DNA of 64,000 nt. Origin: Nitrosomonas sp. JL21. Its GTDB lineage: Bacteria > Pseudomonadota > Gammaproteobacteria > Burkholderiales > Nitrosomonadaceae. The notes beneath the pieces are model-generated. The model ran no database searches. It saw only the letters and a list, made by a program, of their open reading frames with translations, and had not been told where the DNA came from. Of the stretch, positions 53,019-63,959 are shown piece after piece (position 1 is the first letter of the stretch; each line of letters opens with the position of its first letter). The position numbers and the translations under genes were made by a program. The stretch covers positions 16,337 through 80,336 of the forward strand of contig NZ_QRCB01000040.1 of NCBI RefSeq assembly GCF_009833095.1, read 5' to 3'.

Positions 53019-53143
53019 GCAAACGTGATCAAACGCGAGATGCACGGAACGTAGTAACCAAGACAACTCAACACGATAAGCGAGATATGAGTATCGTCCC
53101 ACAAAGCGATTCGCACACCCAGTCAATTCATCATAGTTCTTAT
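53019..53143. repeat. Dispersed intergenic repeat, copy C
   Basis: Aligns with copy A (14736-14864) over about 120 bases at roughly two thirds identity by eye, with shared blocks GGAACG-AG-AACCAA, ATGAGTA-CG, AAAGCGATT, CAGTCAAT and GTTC. It lies between the DUF3108 gene and the RsmB-like gene. Copy B at 45272-45378 is weaker. Confidence 0.6.
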
Positions 53144-53200
53144 GAATTTTCCTGAAATAACAATTGTTGGCATTGGCCATTTAACCCCGCAAGGATCTGC

Positions 53201-54472
53201 ATGCATTTGACCTCATTCCAGCTTGATGCTGCCATAACCGCAATCCGAGCCGTATTACCCCTGGAGTATCCTGCAGATGCCATTCTGCGCCGGTTCTTCA
53301 AGGAAAACGCTGCCTTGGGTGCACATGATCGCGCTTTCATCGCCGAATCAGTCTTTGGCGTGCTTCGGCATCGATTTTTTCTCGAAAGCCTCGTTCCACG
53401 TAGTACACCACGGGCTCTGGTTCTGGCTCACCTAGTCAAATTTGAAGGCATGAACCTTCGTGAGCTCGCTTCACTGACAAATGAGACAGAAATAAAGTGG
53501 CTTGCGGACATCAAGGCCATTCATGTCAGCTCCCGCTCACTCCCTGTGCAGGCAGAATTCCCCGAATGGTTGATGGAAAAATTGCAACAATTCATGCCGG
53601 ATGAGCAAATCCTGGCACTCGGGCTTTCTTTGCAAAAACCTGCGCCGCTCGATCTACGCGTCAACACATTCCTTGCCAAACGCGAGCAAGTGCTGGAGCT
53701 ATTGAAGAATGATGGCTTCGATGCCGAAACAACACCCTACTCTCCCTGCGGCATCCGGATCAATGGAAAACCGGCCATCAATCGCCATCCGCTATTTCTT
53801 GCAGGGAAAATCGAAGTTCAGGACGAAGGCAGTCAATTGCTCGGTTATTTGTTGGCGCCCAAGCGCGGAGAAATGGTGGTCGATTTTTGCGCTGGCGCGG
53901 GGGGAAAATCATTATTGCTCGGCGCTTTGATGAACTCGAAAGGGCGTTTGTATGCTTTCGACGTATCTGAGAAACGGCTTGAAAACCTAAAACCGCGTTT
54001 CAAACGTTCAGGGCTTTCAAATTTGCATGCTCAACGCATCGCACATGAGAATGACAGCAAAGTCAAACGGTTAGCAGGAAAAATAGACCGCGTCCTGGTC
54101 GATGCGCCCTGCAGCGGTCTCGGAACCTTGCGGCGCAATCCAGATTTGAAGTGGCGCCAATCACCTCAAAGCATTGAAGAACTGAAAACCAAACAAGCGG
54201 GCATTCTCTCGGCCGCCGCTCATTTGCTCAAACCCGGTGGACGCTTGGTATATGCCACATGCAGCTTCTTGCCTGAAGAAAATCAGGCAATCGTCACTGA
54301 GTTTCTTTCACAGCATCCAGAATTTTTTTTACTGAACTGCTCAGAATTGTTATCGCAACAAAAAATACCGCTGGATACGGGCGAATTTCTTCAATTATTT
54401 CCAGCACAGCATCAAACAGACGGTTTCTTTGCCGCTGCATTGGGACGCAAAGACATGGCTCAAGTCGAATAG
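53201..54472 (+). CDS. RsmB/NOP-family RNA cytosine methyltransferase
   Basis: A 423-residue SAM-dependent methyltransferase. The N-terminal region (about 1-150) resembles a reduced NusB-like domain (AALGAHDRAFIAESVFGVLRHRFFLESL). The Rossmann core includes GEMVVDFCAGAGGKSLLLGALM (SAM-binding, about 225). The catalytic Cys pair is DAPCSGLGTLRRNPD (about 305) and ATCSFLPEEN (about 355). These enzymes make 5-methylcytosine in rRNA; 16S rRNA position 967 is the RsmB target in E. coli. Slightly shorter than standard RsmB at the N-terminus. The gene is single and convergent with the hpn operon. Confidence 0.88.
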   Translation: MHLTSFQLDAAITAIRAVLPLEYPADAILRRFFKENAALGAHDRAFIAESVFGVLRHRFFLESLVPRSTPRALVLAHLVKFEGMNLRELASLTNETEIKWLADIKAIHVSSRSLPVQAEFPEWLMEKLQQFMPDEQILALGLSLQKPAPLDLRVNTFLAKREQVLELLKNDGFDAETTPYSPCGIRINGKPAINRHPLFLAGKIEVQDEGSQLLGYLLAPKRGEMVVDFCAGAGGKSLLLGALMNSKGRLYAFDVSEKRLENLKPRFKRSGLSNLHAQRIAHENDSKVKRLAGKIDRVLVDAPCSGLGTLRRNPDLKWRQSPQSIEELKTKQAGILSAAAHLLKPGGRLVYATCSFLPEENQAIVTEFLSQHPEFFLLNCSELLSQQKIPLDTGEFLQLFPAQHQTDGFFAAALGRKDMAQVE

Positions 54473-54575
54473 AAATCTTTTCAGTTGTTGTTACCGCTGA
54501 AGATGAATCCTCCTCAGCATTCGAACCGAAAAATCAGTCCGGGATCCGTCAGTAACCTTATGAAACATCCAAGAA

Positions 54576-55211
54576 TCACTGATTCTGCTTGGCAAGATTA
54601 ATCTTTTCTTTCAGTAATTCAATGAGTGCGGGAAAACCATCCTTTTGCATGATTGACCGGTATTCTCCCCGCTTGATAGCCAAGTCACTGACGCCATCAA
54701 ACAGAATATTTACGATGCGCCAGCGGCCTTCTTTTTGTTGCAGGACGTAATCAAAATTTACGATACCGCCATCCGATTTAGTCAGCTGACTGCGAACCAA
54801 CATTTGCTCATGCGGTAATTCACGTTGCTCGATGACTTCGAATTGTTCCCCTTCATGCTGGGTGAATCGACCCGCATAAGTAGCGATACTGAGCTGGCGG
54901 AATGTGTCGACAACAAGATTTTTTTGGTCATTATCCAGTTGTGACCAATAGGTTGCCCCGAGAATTGTTTTAATAATCAATTCAATATCATGAGATTGAT
55001 CAATGATTGGTGCCAACGCCTTGAATCGCCCTTCATAGCCCAATTGCGGCCCCTCGCGCATCACCTGAATCAGAGAGGATTGCAATTTCTGTATGACTTG
55101 CTCAGGAGTCTCCGAAGTTGCGGCTGAGGCGCTCGCTACCATCGAGGCTGGCAGCATCAGCAGCCACATCAGGCATCCAATGAAAAAGTTAATGAGTGGT
55201 TTTACTTTCAT
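54576..55211 (-). CDS. hpnM: Hopanoid-associated MlaC/Ttg2D-like protein HpnM
   Basis: A 211-residue exported protein with a signal peptide (hydrophobic FFIGCLMWLLMLPASMV, cleavage near SASA). The MlaC/Ttg2D fold follows (APIIDQSHDIELIIKTILGATYW, FRQLSIATYAGRFTQHEG, RIVNILFDGVSDLAIKRGEYRS). In hopanoid gene clusters this gene is called hpnM and is thought to move hopanoids or lipids across the periplasm. Its start overlaps the end of hpnB by 23 bases, so it is the last gene of the operon. Confidence 0.85.
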   Translation of the reverse strand: MKVKPLINFFIGCLMWLLMLPASMVASASAATSETPEQVIQKLQSSLIQVMREGPQLGYEGRFKALAPIIDQSHDIELIIKTILGATYWSQLDNDQKNLVVDTFRQLSIATYAGRFTQHEGEQFEVIEQRELPHEQMLVRSQLTKSDGGIVNFDYVLQQKEGRWRIVNILFDGVSDLAIKRGEYRSIMQKDGFPALIELLKEKINLAKQNQ

Positions 55212-56334
55212 ATCGACGATTTTTCCAAGAAGCGCGTTCTCCCCGCCAATATCGTATCGCTGAAGTCCAGGTCATTGCAAGATATAAGGCACCGATAATG
55301 GGTAATGCAACTCCCCAGAATGGAGAACGTTGATAATATATTAAAGTTGGTAAATAGGATAATAACATCCCGCTCCATGCCAATACACCGACTATAACCA
55401 TTTCTTCAGTAGGCATCCATAGAAATGTGAAAGGCGCTGCCCAAAACATTGATCCCATGATCACTGTACAAAGAACCAGCAATATGAACGAATACCTCAA
55501 CTGAGTATAAGCGGTACGGGCCACCATTTCCCAGATTGGCGTCAATCCCTCATATCCGCGATGACTTTGCGCCGCATGACTCAACCCTATCCAAGTGCGC
55601 AAACCGGCGCGCTTGACGTGTCCAGCCAACGTGCAATCATCGATGAGCGCATCATGCAAATTGGCAAAAGCGCCGATTGCACGAAGCGCTTGTGTCTCCA
55701 CTAAGATACAGCCACCGGCGGCAGCGGCAACCCGTGATGAAGACTTATTTGCTAATCCAAACGGATAAAGTAATTTGAAGAAAAAAATGAAAGCGGGCAT
55801 GAGCAAGCGTTCAATGAAATTCATCAAGGGTGGCGTCGCCATCAATGACACAAGCGCAATCTTTTCGGCTTGCGCTTTATGCCGCAAGTCATGAACAATT
55901 CCCGGCGATAACTCGATATCTGCATCAAGCAATAGCGTATAAGTTGTCTGGACTTTCCGGAATCCTTGCTCAAGCGCCCAGAGTTTGCCACTCCAACCGG
56001 ACAATGGCGTGGTACCGGACAAAACTTCAGCGCCATATGCTTTAGCCTGTAAGGCGGTATCATCCATCGATTGATCATCGATTACGATGATGCGCATGCC
56101 TTTTCCTTGTCTATTGACTGCTTGCAGGGTGCGACCGATATAGGCACCCTCATTGCGAGCTGGAATCAGAACAGTAATATCGGACAACGAAGACTGAGAA
56201 GATGGAATCTCAGCTATTCTTCCATTGACTTCTAATTTTTCGCGGGTACTCCAGGGTCTCCAAGGAAGAAAAATAACAGACCACCAGCATATTACCCCTA
56301 GAATCGCTAGCCAGAGTATTACTTCCATCACCAT
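55189..56334 (-). CDS. hpnB: Hopene-associated glycosyltransferase HpnB
   Basis: A 381-residue family 2 glycosyltransferase with an N-terminal membrane segment and two to three C-terminal ones. Motifs: ITVLIPARNEGAYIGRTLQAV, IVIDDQSMDDTALQA (DDQS), LLLDADIELSPG (DxD), PFGLANKSSSRVAAAAGGCILVE, DALIDDCTLAGHVKR, MVARTAYTQLRYS. The overall order matches HpnB rather than HpnI. It is thought to act on bacteriohopanepolyol side chains. It sits between hpnH and hpnM in one operon. Confidence 0.85.
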   Translation of the reverse strand: MVMEVILWLAILGVICWWSVIFLPWRPWSTREKLEVNGRIAEIPSSQSSLSDITVLIPARNEGAYIGRTLQAVNRQGKGMRIIVIDDQSMDDTALQAKAYGAEVLSGTTPLSGWSGKLWALEQGFRKVQTTYTLLLDADIELSPGIVHDLRHKAQAEKIALVSLMATPPLMNFIERLLMPAFIFFFKLLYPFGLANKSSSRVAAAAGGCILVETQALRAIGAFANLHDALIDDCTLAGHVKRAGLRTWIGLSHAAQSHRGYEGLTPIWEMVARTAYTQLRYSFILLVLCTVIMGSMFWAAPFTFLWMPTEEMVIVGVLAWSGMLLSYLPTLIYYQRSPFWGVALPIIGALYLAMTWTSAIRYWRGERASWKNRRYESKTTH

Positions 56335-56384
56335 TCTGATTTACATTTCAGCAAGGAGCCCATGACGTGAATACATCCGAGAGC

Positions 56385-57503
56385 CTAATCGTTGATGACT
56401 GAGACTCTGATATCCGCGAGTTTCTTGGCCGTTTCCGCGTCTGTCGTGACCCACTTCGGAGCGGGCTCAGCAACCATCGGACCGGATGTCTTGGGTCCTG
56501 TCATTGTGGTAATGAATGCCTTCCATGGGTGGCGAAGGGTATCTTCAACTGCTGTGGCTTCATAGCCGCAATGCGCCATGCATTGGGCACATTTGGGATT
56601 ATTGGCGGTGCCATACTTTTCCCAAGGGGTATCTTCGAGCAATTCCTTGAATGTCTTGGCATATCCTTCGTCAGATAGCAAATAGCAAGGCTTTTGCCAT
56701 CCAAATACATTTCTTGTCGGATTACCCCAAGGAGTGCATTCATAATCTTGATTCCCAGCGAGATAATCCAGATAAAGCGAAGAATGATTCAATCTCCATT
56801 TCCGCTTCAATTTTTTACCCAATTCGAAGATACCGCGAAAAAGAATTTTTGTGTCCTGGCTTTTGATGAACACATCTTGTTGTGGCGCTTTTTCATAACT
56901 GAATCCCGGCGCAATGGTCGCTGCCTCTACACCCAATTCCATCGCATAATCCAAAAATTCAGCAACATCTTCAGGTGTCTCACCTTGGAACAACGTACAA
57001 TTCACGGTGACTCTAAACCCCTTTTCCAGCGCCAACTTTATCGCTTCCACCGCACGATCGAACACACCATCCTGACACACGGAAGCATCGTGCCGTTCTT
57101 TCATGCCATCTAAATGGATCGAGAAAGTCAAATAAGGAGACGGCGTATAGTCATCAATCCGTTTTTTTAGTAATAACGCATTAGTGCACAGGTAAACGTA
57201 TTTTTTGCGCTTGATGATACCTGCGACAATCTGGGGCATCTCTTTATGCAATAAAGGTTCACCGCCAGGAATCGATACCATCGGCGCACCACATTCATCA
57301 ACTGCCTCCATGCATTCTTCATAGCTGAGGCGTTGATCGAGAACCTCTTCCGGATGCGCGATTTTTCCACATCCCGCACACGCCAGATTACAGCGGAACA
57401 AAGGTTCCAACATCAAAACCAAAGGATACTTTTTTACTCCTTTCAGCTTTTGTTTGATTAGATACGTGCCAACTGCGATCTGTTGACGTAAAGGAACTCC
57501 CAT
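56385..57503 (-). CDS. hpnH: Hopanoid radical SAM protein HpnH
   Basis: The ATG at 57503 has GGAGG nine bases upstream and gives 372 residues, the normal start MGVPLRQQIAVGTYLIKQKLKG. The radical SAM cluster motif CNLACAGCGK (CxxxCxxC) is about residue 35; further conserved blocks are VSIPGGEPLLH and FSIHLDGMKERHD. HpnH catalyses addition of an adenosyl radical to diploptene, making adenosylhopane, the first committed step toward bacteriohopanepolyols. First gene of hpnH-hpnB-hpnM. Confidence 0.92.
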   Translation of the reverse strand: MGVPLRQQIAVGTYLIKQKLKGVKKYPLVLMLEPLFRCNLACAGCGKIAHPEEVLDQRLSYEECMEAVDECGAPMVSIPGGEPLLHKEMPQIVAGIIKRKKYVYLCTNALLLKKRIDDYTPSPYLTFSIHLDGMKERHDASVCQDGVFDRAVEAIKLALEKGFRVTVNCTLFQGETPEDVAEFLDYAMELGVEAATIAPGFSYEKAPQQDVFIKSQDTKILFRGIFELGKKLKRKWRLNHSSLYLDYLAGNQDYECTPWGNPTRNVFGWQKPCYLLSDEGYAKTFKELLEDTPWEKYGTANNPKCAQCMAHCGYEATAVEDTLRHPWKAFITTMTGPKTSGPMVAEPAPKWVTTDAETAKKLADIRVSVIND

Positions 57504-57893
57504 GAGCAAAGCCTCCAAAAGTACTTCAAAACCAACTAATTAAATTAATTCAGCGTAAAAAAACCAGCTTGACTGATCAAAAACAAGCTCTTCTGGAAAA
57601 CAGGTCTTCCTGAGGAATCGACAGTAAATATTCAACAAACTCAGTAAACAAAAAGCTATCAATTCCTTTAGTTACTAAAGAAAGTTCGAAACTGGTTTTA
57701 CTTGACACTTAAACTATAGAACATGAATTCTTCTATAGCAAATAATTTTACGCGTTAAGGACTGGAAATGTATGAAATTCTTATTTCAAGCACGGGGATT
57801 AGAACGACTCACACTCGACAGGCCGACACTGAGCAGAAATAGCGGAATTTCATATCCGGAAAATCTAATGACCTGCGAGTGCCCACCATGGTT
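57504..57893. other. Intergenic region between hpnH and tRNA-Leu
   Basis: About 390 bases without a supported gene. It holds the promoter of the hpn operon, transcribed leftward, and the region downstream of the tRNA-Leu gene. Around 57712-57737 a CTATAGAA/TTCTATAG inverted repeat is present. No repeat copy was recognised. Confidence 0.45.
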
Positions 57894-57980
57894 TGGTGCC
57901 GGGAGGGGGAATCGAACCCCCATGATGTCACCATCGCGGGATTTTGAGTCCCGTGCGTCTACCAATTCCGCCATCCCGGC
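57894..57980 (-). tRNA. tRNA-Leu (anticodon CAA)
   Basis: On the minus strand the 87-base gene begins GCCGGGATGGCGGAATTGG and ends GGCACCA, so the CCA end is encoded. The anticodon arm is CGGGA-CTCAAAA-TCCCG with anticodon CAA. A long variable arm (GATGGTGACATC) follows, as in leucine tRNAs. The T arm has GGGGGTTCGATTCCCCC. Acceptor stem pairing of GCCGGGA with TCCCGGC is complete. It faces away from queA. Confidence 0.93.
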
Positions 57981-58097
57981 TAAGGCTTAAGTAAATTACT
58001 ATCAGTTGAAAAAACAGCAGGCGCAATTATCACTGAAAACCCCTGACACAGCAAGCTGAACGGGTAAAAAACATATCACACCAGTATAATAGATGGT

Positions 58098-60229
<2,132 letters not shown>

Positions 60230-60265
60230 TATGCGTTTTTTTAATGAACGATTTTGGAGAATCAT

Positions 60266-60715
60266 ATGCTAATTAATGAAGCATTCGCTCAGGCTGCTGC
60301 ACCAGCTCAGACTGATGCCAATTTAGCAAGTTTACTACCGATGCTCGGTATATTGGTCTTATTTTATTTCTTGCTGATTCGTCCGCAGTGGAAACGCGCT
60401 CGGGAACAGAAACAGATGGTCGAAGCACTTCAGCGCGGAGACGAGGTTATCACCAACGGCGGTATATTAGGTCTGATCCTCAACGTCAGCGAAAACTATG
60501 TCATCATCGAGATTGCTCCTACAATCGAAGTCACGATATTAAAATCTTCAGTGCAAACCTTGCTTCCCAAAGGAACGCTGAAAACTATCGATCCCAAGAG
60601 CAACAAGCTACAGAAAGCAAAACCAGCAAAAACGACTGAGAGCAAAACTGATGATGCTGTCGACACATCCGAAACCAATGCCTCCGAAGCTCAAAAAACT
60701 ACAGATAACAAATAA
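60266..60715 (+). CDS. yajC: Preprotein translocase accessory subunit YajC
   Basis: Start at 60266 after GGAGA gives 149 residues. One membrane segment (LASLLPMLGILVLFYFLLIRPQ) is followed by the YajC core (KRAREQKQMVEALQRGDEVITNGGILGLILNV). The 40-residue Lys/Thr/Asp-rich tail after about residue 110 is an extension compared with the usual 110-residue YajC. It belongs to the SecD-SecF-YajC complex, which assists protein export. Confidence 0.92.
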   Translation: MLINEAFAQAAAPAQTDANLASLLPMLGILVLFYFLLIRPQWKRAREQKQMVEALQRGDEVITNGGILGLILNVSENYVIIEIAPTIEVTILKSSVQTLLPKGTLKTIDPKSNKLQKAKPAKTTESKTDDAVDTSETNASEAQKTTDNK

Positions 60716-60811
60716 TCCCTGCTGGTAAACAGATAAGATAACTTGTCATTTCGCAATTCATCGTTGCATGCCGCTTGATCTTTTTTATTTTTCTATAATT
60801 TAACTATACCC

Positions 60812-62869
60812 ATGAACCGCTACGCACTCTGGCAATATTTAATTATCGCGGTTTCGCTCTTGATCGGGCTGATTTATACGCTGCCTAATTTTTATGGCGA
60901 ATCACCTGCAGTGCAGATTTCTCCCGCACGAACTTCCGCAAGTGCTGATACTTCTTTATTACAACGCGTCGAAGAGACGTTAAAGCAAGCCGGTATCACA
61001 ACCGAAGGCATTTTGCTCGAAGAAAGCAGCATAAAAGCACGCTTTGAAAATACCGATACTCAAATCAAGGCAAAGGATCTGCTCGAATCGACGCTGGGCA
61101 ACGATTATATTATTGCATTGAATTTACTCGCAAATTCTCCGCAGTGGCTCACCAATCTTGGTGCTTTACCAATGTATTTGGGGCTCGATTTACGAGGTGG
61201 TGTTCACTTCATGTTAGCGGTTGATATGGCTGGAGCTCTCGAGAAATCCCTGGAGCGCTACAGCACTGACATTCGCAGCACTCTTCGGGAACACAAGATT
61301 CCCTATACCGGGGTGGAAAAGCAAGCCAAAAAGCTGATCGTAAAATTTCGCGATACGGAATCCCGTGTCAAAGCAGCGGCGGAATTGAAGACCAATTACC
61401 CTGATCTGGGTCTTACCGAGGAGCAGGTGGACAGCCGATATCACCTGATCGCAGTCATCAAGCCCGAGGCCCAGATTCGTATGCAAGACTCGGCCGTGCA
61501 GCAAAATATCACGACATTACGTAATCGTGTCAATGAATTGGGTGTGGCCGAACCAATCATTCAAAAAGCGGGAATAGATCGGGTCATTGTGCAATTACCC
61601 GGTGTGCAGGATACCGCTAAAGCCAAAGATATTCTTGGGCGAACTGCTACGCTTGAAGTTCGTATGGTTGACGACGAACGTGATCTGGATGCTGCTTTAA
61701 GAGGCCAGGTTCCGTTTGGCACTGAACTTTACGAAGAGCGCGGAGGCAGTCCGCTGCTCGTGAAAAAACAAATTCTCTTGACCGGTGAGCATATCACGGA
61801 TGCACAACCAGGATTCGATAAGGATAACCAACCTGCCGTGCATATTAATCTGGATGGCAATGGATCTCGTGTCTTCAAGCAATTAACGCGCGACAATATC
61901 GGCAAACGGATGGCCATTCTTCTGATTGAAAAAAATAAAGCAGAAGTGATTACTGCCCCCGTCATCCGCGAAGAAATTGGCGGAGGACGTGTTCAGATCA
62001 GTGGTCGCATGACCAGCACCGAAGCACGCGATGTTTCCCTATTGTTGCGTGCAGGCGCCCTTGCCGCTCCGATGGATATCATAGAGGAACGTACCGTAGG
62101 GCCCAGCTTGGGCGCTGATAATATTGCCCGTGGGTTCAATTCAACCCTGTATGGATTCTTGGCAGTATCTATTTTCGCGATCATGTATTACACGGCGTTC
62201 GGTGTTATTTCCGTCATAGCGCTGGGCATGAACTTATTATTATTAGTCGGGTTGCTGTCCATCATACAAGCCACGCTTACCTTGCCGGGAATGGCCGCAC
62301 TCGCATTGACCGTGGGCATGGCGATTGATGCCAATGTTCTGATCAATGAACGCATTCGCGATGAATTACGCGCCGGAGCTTCTCCTCAATTGGCCATTCA
62401 TAGCGGTTTTGAACGCGCCTTCGGTACCATTGTGGATTCAAATATCACCACCTTGATCGCCGGAATTGCATTATTCGCATTCGGTTCCGGCCCGGTAAAA
62501 GGATTTGCGGTAGTCCTCTGTTTGGGAATTTTAACCTCAGTTTTTACGGCAACCTTTGTAACCAGAGGTATCGTGAATATAGTGTATGGGAGTCGGCGTC
62601 GGCTTGATCATGTCCCCATCGGGAAAATTTGGTTGCCTCAACATGAATCTAAGTCCACACAAACCAGTCGCAATAGTCAAGATGACAGTCCTTTAATATC
62701 TGAAACCGCCAAAAATGCAAAGTCTGCCACGCAACAGCAATCATTGGCTGCGCCAGAAATAGATGTTCAAAACAATGAAGACGAAATCTCCGCTCAAGCT
62801 GATCAAAAGATTGTTCCTTCGAAGACTAAAAATAAGCGCAGAGTAGACACTAAAAAAACCAAGCGATAA
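60812..62869 (+). CDS. secD: Protein translocase subunit SecD
   Basis: A 685-residue membrane protein: an N-terminal segment MNRYALWQYLIIAVSLLIGLIY and a large periplasmic domain (about 30-450; GLDLRGGVHFML, PLQ-like repeats). The five-segment C-terminal region includes GMAIDANVLINERIRDELRAGAS (RND-like D). The C-terminal tail after about 605 is an extra 80-residue hydrophilic, Ser/Lys/Asp-rich stretch, beyond the usual SecD length. SecD with SecF uses the proton gradient to complete protein export. secF follows 19 bases later. Confidence 0.94.
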   Translation: MNRYALWQYLIIAVSLLIGLIYTLPNFYGESPAVQISPARTSASADTSLLQRVEETLKQAGITTEGILLEESSIKARFENTDTQIKAKDLLESTLGNDYIIALNLLANSPQWLTNLGALPMYLGLDLRGGVHFMLAVDMAGALEKSLERYSTDIRSTLREHKIPYTGVEKQAKKLIVKFRDTESRVKAAAELKTNYPDLGLTEEQVDSRYHLIAVIKPEAQIRMQDSAVQQNITTLRNRVNELGVAEPIIQKAGIDRVIVQLPGVQDTAKAKDILGRTATLEVRMVDDERDLDAALRGQVPFGTELYEERGGSPLLVKKQILLTGEHITDAQPGFDKDNQPAVHINLDGNGSRVFKQLTRDNIGKRMAILLIEKNKAEVITAPVIREEIGGGRVQISGRMTSTEARDVSLLLRAGALAAPMDIIEERTVGPSLGADNIARGFNSTLYGFLAVSIFAIMYYTAFGVISVIALGMNLLLLVGLLSIIQATLTLPGMAALALTVGMAIDANVLINERIRDELRAGASPQLAIHSGFERAFGTIVDSNITTLIAGIALFAFGSGPVKGFAVVLCLGILTSVFTATFVTRGIVNIVYGSRRRLDHVPIGKIWLPQHESKSTQTSRNSQDDSPLISETAKNAKSATQQQSLAAPEIDVQNNEDEISAQADQKIVPSKTKNKRRVDTKKTKR

Positions 62870-62888
62870 TCATTAATAAGGAAATCAT

Positions 62889-63827
62889 ATGGAATTTTTT
62901 AGATTTAATCGCAATATCCCTTTTATGAGCTGGCGGCGCCCAGGCGCTGTCATTTCGATCGTAACGTTCCTGTTATCAATTTTTTTTATCGCAACGAAAG
63001 GCTTGAACCTTGGTGTTGATTTTACTGGAGGCACGGTTCTCGAGATTAACTACAGCCAAACTGCCGATCTCGATAAAATTCGAAATGTGTTGACAGGCCT
63101 TGGTATGTCCGATGCCAGTGTGCAAAATTTTGGCACTTCGCGCGATGTGTTGATTCGCTTGCCACTCAAACCCGAGGTTTCCAGTTCACAATTGTCGGAA
63201 ACTGTTTTGAACGCACTTAAAGAAGCTGACCCTTCTGTAGAGATGAAGCGTGTCGAATTTGTGGGTCCGCAGGTGGGTCAAGAGCTACTGGAAAATGGCG
63301 CATTAGCGTTATTGTTCGTGTCGCTGGGCATTGTGGCTTATCTGGCGATGCGGTTTGAATGGAAATTCGGTGTAGCAGGTATTATTGCAAACCTGCATGA
63401 TGTAGTGATTATCGTCGGTTGTTTTGCTTTTTTTCAATGGGAGTTCTCGCTGACTGTATTGGCCGCCATATTGGCCATCCTGGGGTATTCAGTAAATGAA
63501 TCAGTCGTTATTTTTGATCGGATTCGTGAAAATTTCCGTAAATACCGTAAAGCGAGTCTCACTGAGGTGATCGATAGTGCCATTACACAAACGATGTCGC
63601 GAACCATCATTACCCATGGTAGTACTCAAATGGTGGTAGTGGCCATGCTGTTATTTGGCGGAGAGGTGCTCTATTATTTCTCGCTGGCGTTAACTATTGG
63701 TATTCTTTTTGGTATTTACTCGTCGATCATGGTAGGAAGTTCTATGATCATGCTGCTTGGCGTCAAGCGAGAGGATCTCGTCAAATTAGAGAAAAAGCCG
63801 TTAGAGAATGATGGAGCTGTCGTGTAG
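62889..63827 (+). CDS. secF: Protein translocase subunit SecF
   Basis: A 312-residue SecF with six membrane segments: FMSWRRPGAVISIVTFLLSIFFI, the periplasmic part with GVDFTGGTVLEI, and the C-terminal block (VGPQVGQELLENGALALLFVS, NESVVIFDRIRENFRK, TMSRTIITHGSTQMVVVAML). AAGGAAATCAT precedes the ATG. It partners SecD and YajC. It ends the gene group; a terminator follows about 90 bases later. Confidence 0.95.
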   Translation: MEFFRFNRNIPFMSWRRPGAVISIVTFLLSIFFIATKGLNLGVDFTGGTVLEINYSQTADLDKIRNVLTGLGMSDASVQNFGTSRDVLIRLPLKPEVSSSQLSETVLNALKEADPSVEMKRVEFVGPQVGQELLENGALALLFVSLGIVAYLAMRFEWKFGVAGIIANLHDVVIIVGCFAFFQWEFSLTVLAAILAILGYSVNESVVIFDRIRENFRKYRKASLTEVIDSAITQTMSRTIITHGSTQMVVVAMLLFGGEVLYYFSLALTIGILFGIYSSIMVGSSMIMLLGVKREDLVKLEKKPLENDGAVV

Positions 63828-63918
63828 TAACTCAAACATGTTCAATCAATAGATTGATTCATCACTCAAAGGAAGGATTTATCTTTTTTCTTTATCCATC
63901 ATTACAGAAAATTCATAA

Positions 63919-63959
63919 AAAACGCAGCGAAATTAAGTTTATTTTGCTGCGTTTTAATT
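63919..63959 (+). terminator. Intrinsic terminator after secF
   Basis: AAAACGCAGC pairs with GCTGCGTTTT around a 17-base loop, followed by AATTT. It is about 90 bases after the secF stop and probably ends the queA to secF transcript. Confidence 0.75.

Noticed and set aside
57712..57760. Possible sigma-70 promoter TTGACA near tRNA-Leu
   Set aside because: The spacing to any TATA-like box is wrong, and the direction faces away from the genes nearby.
57786..57974. A minus-strand frame starting MAELVDARDSKSRDG
   Set aside because: It is the translation of the tRNA-Leu gene and its flank, a well-known false frame.
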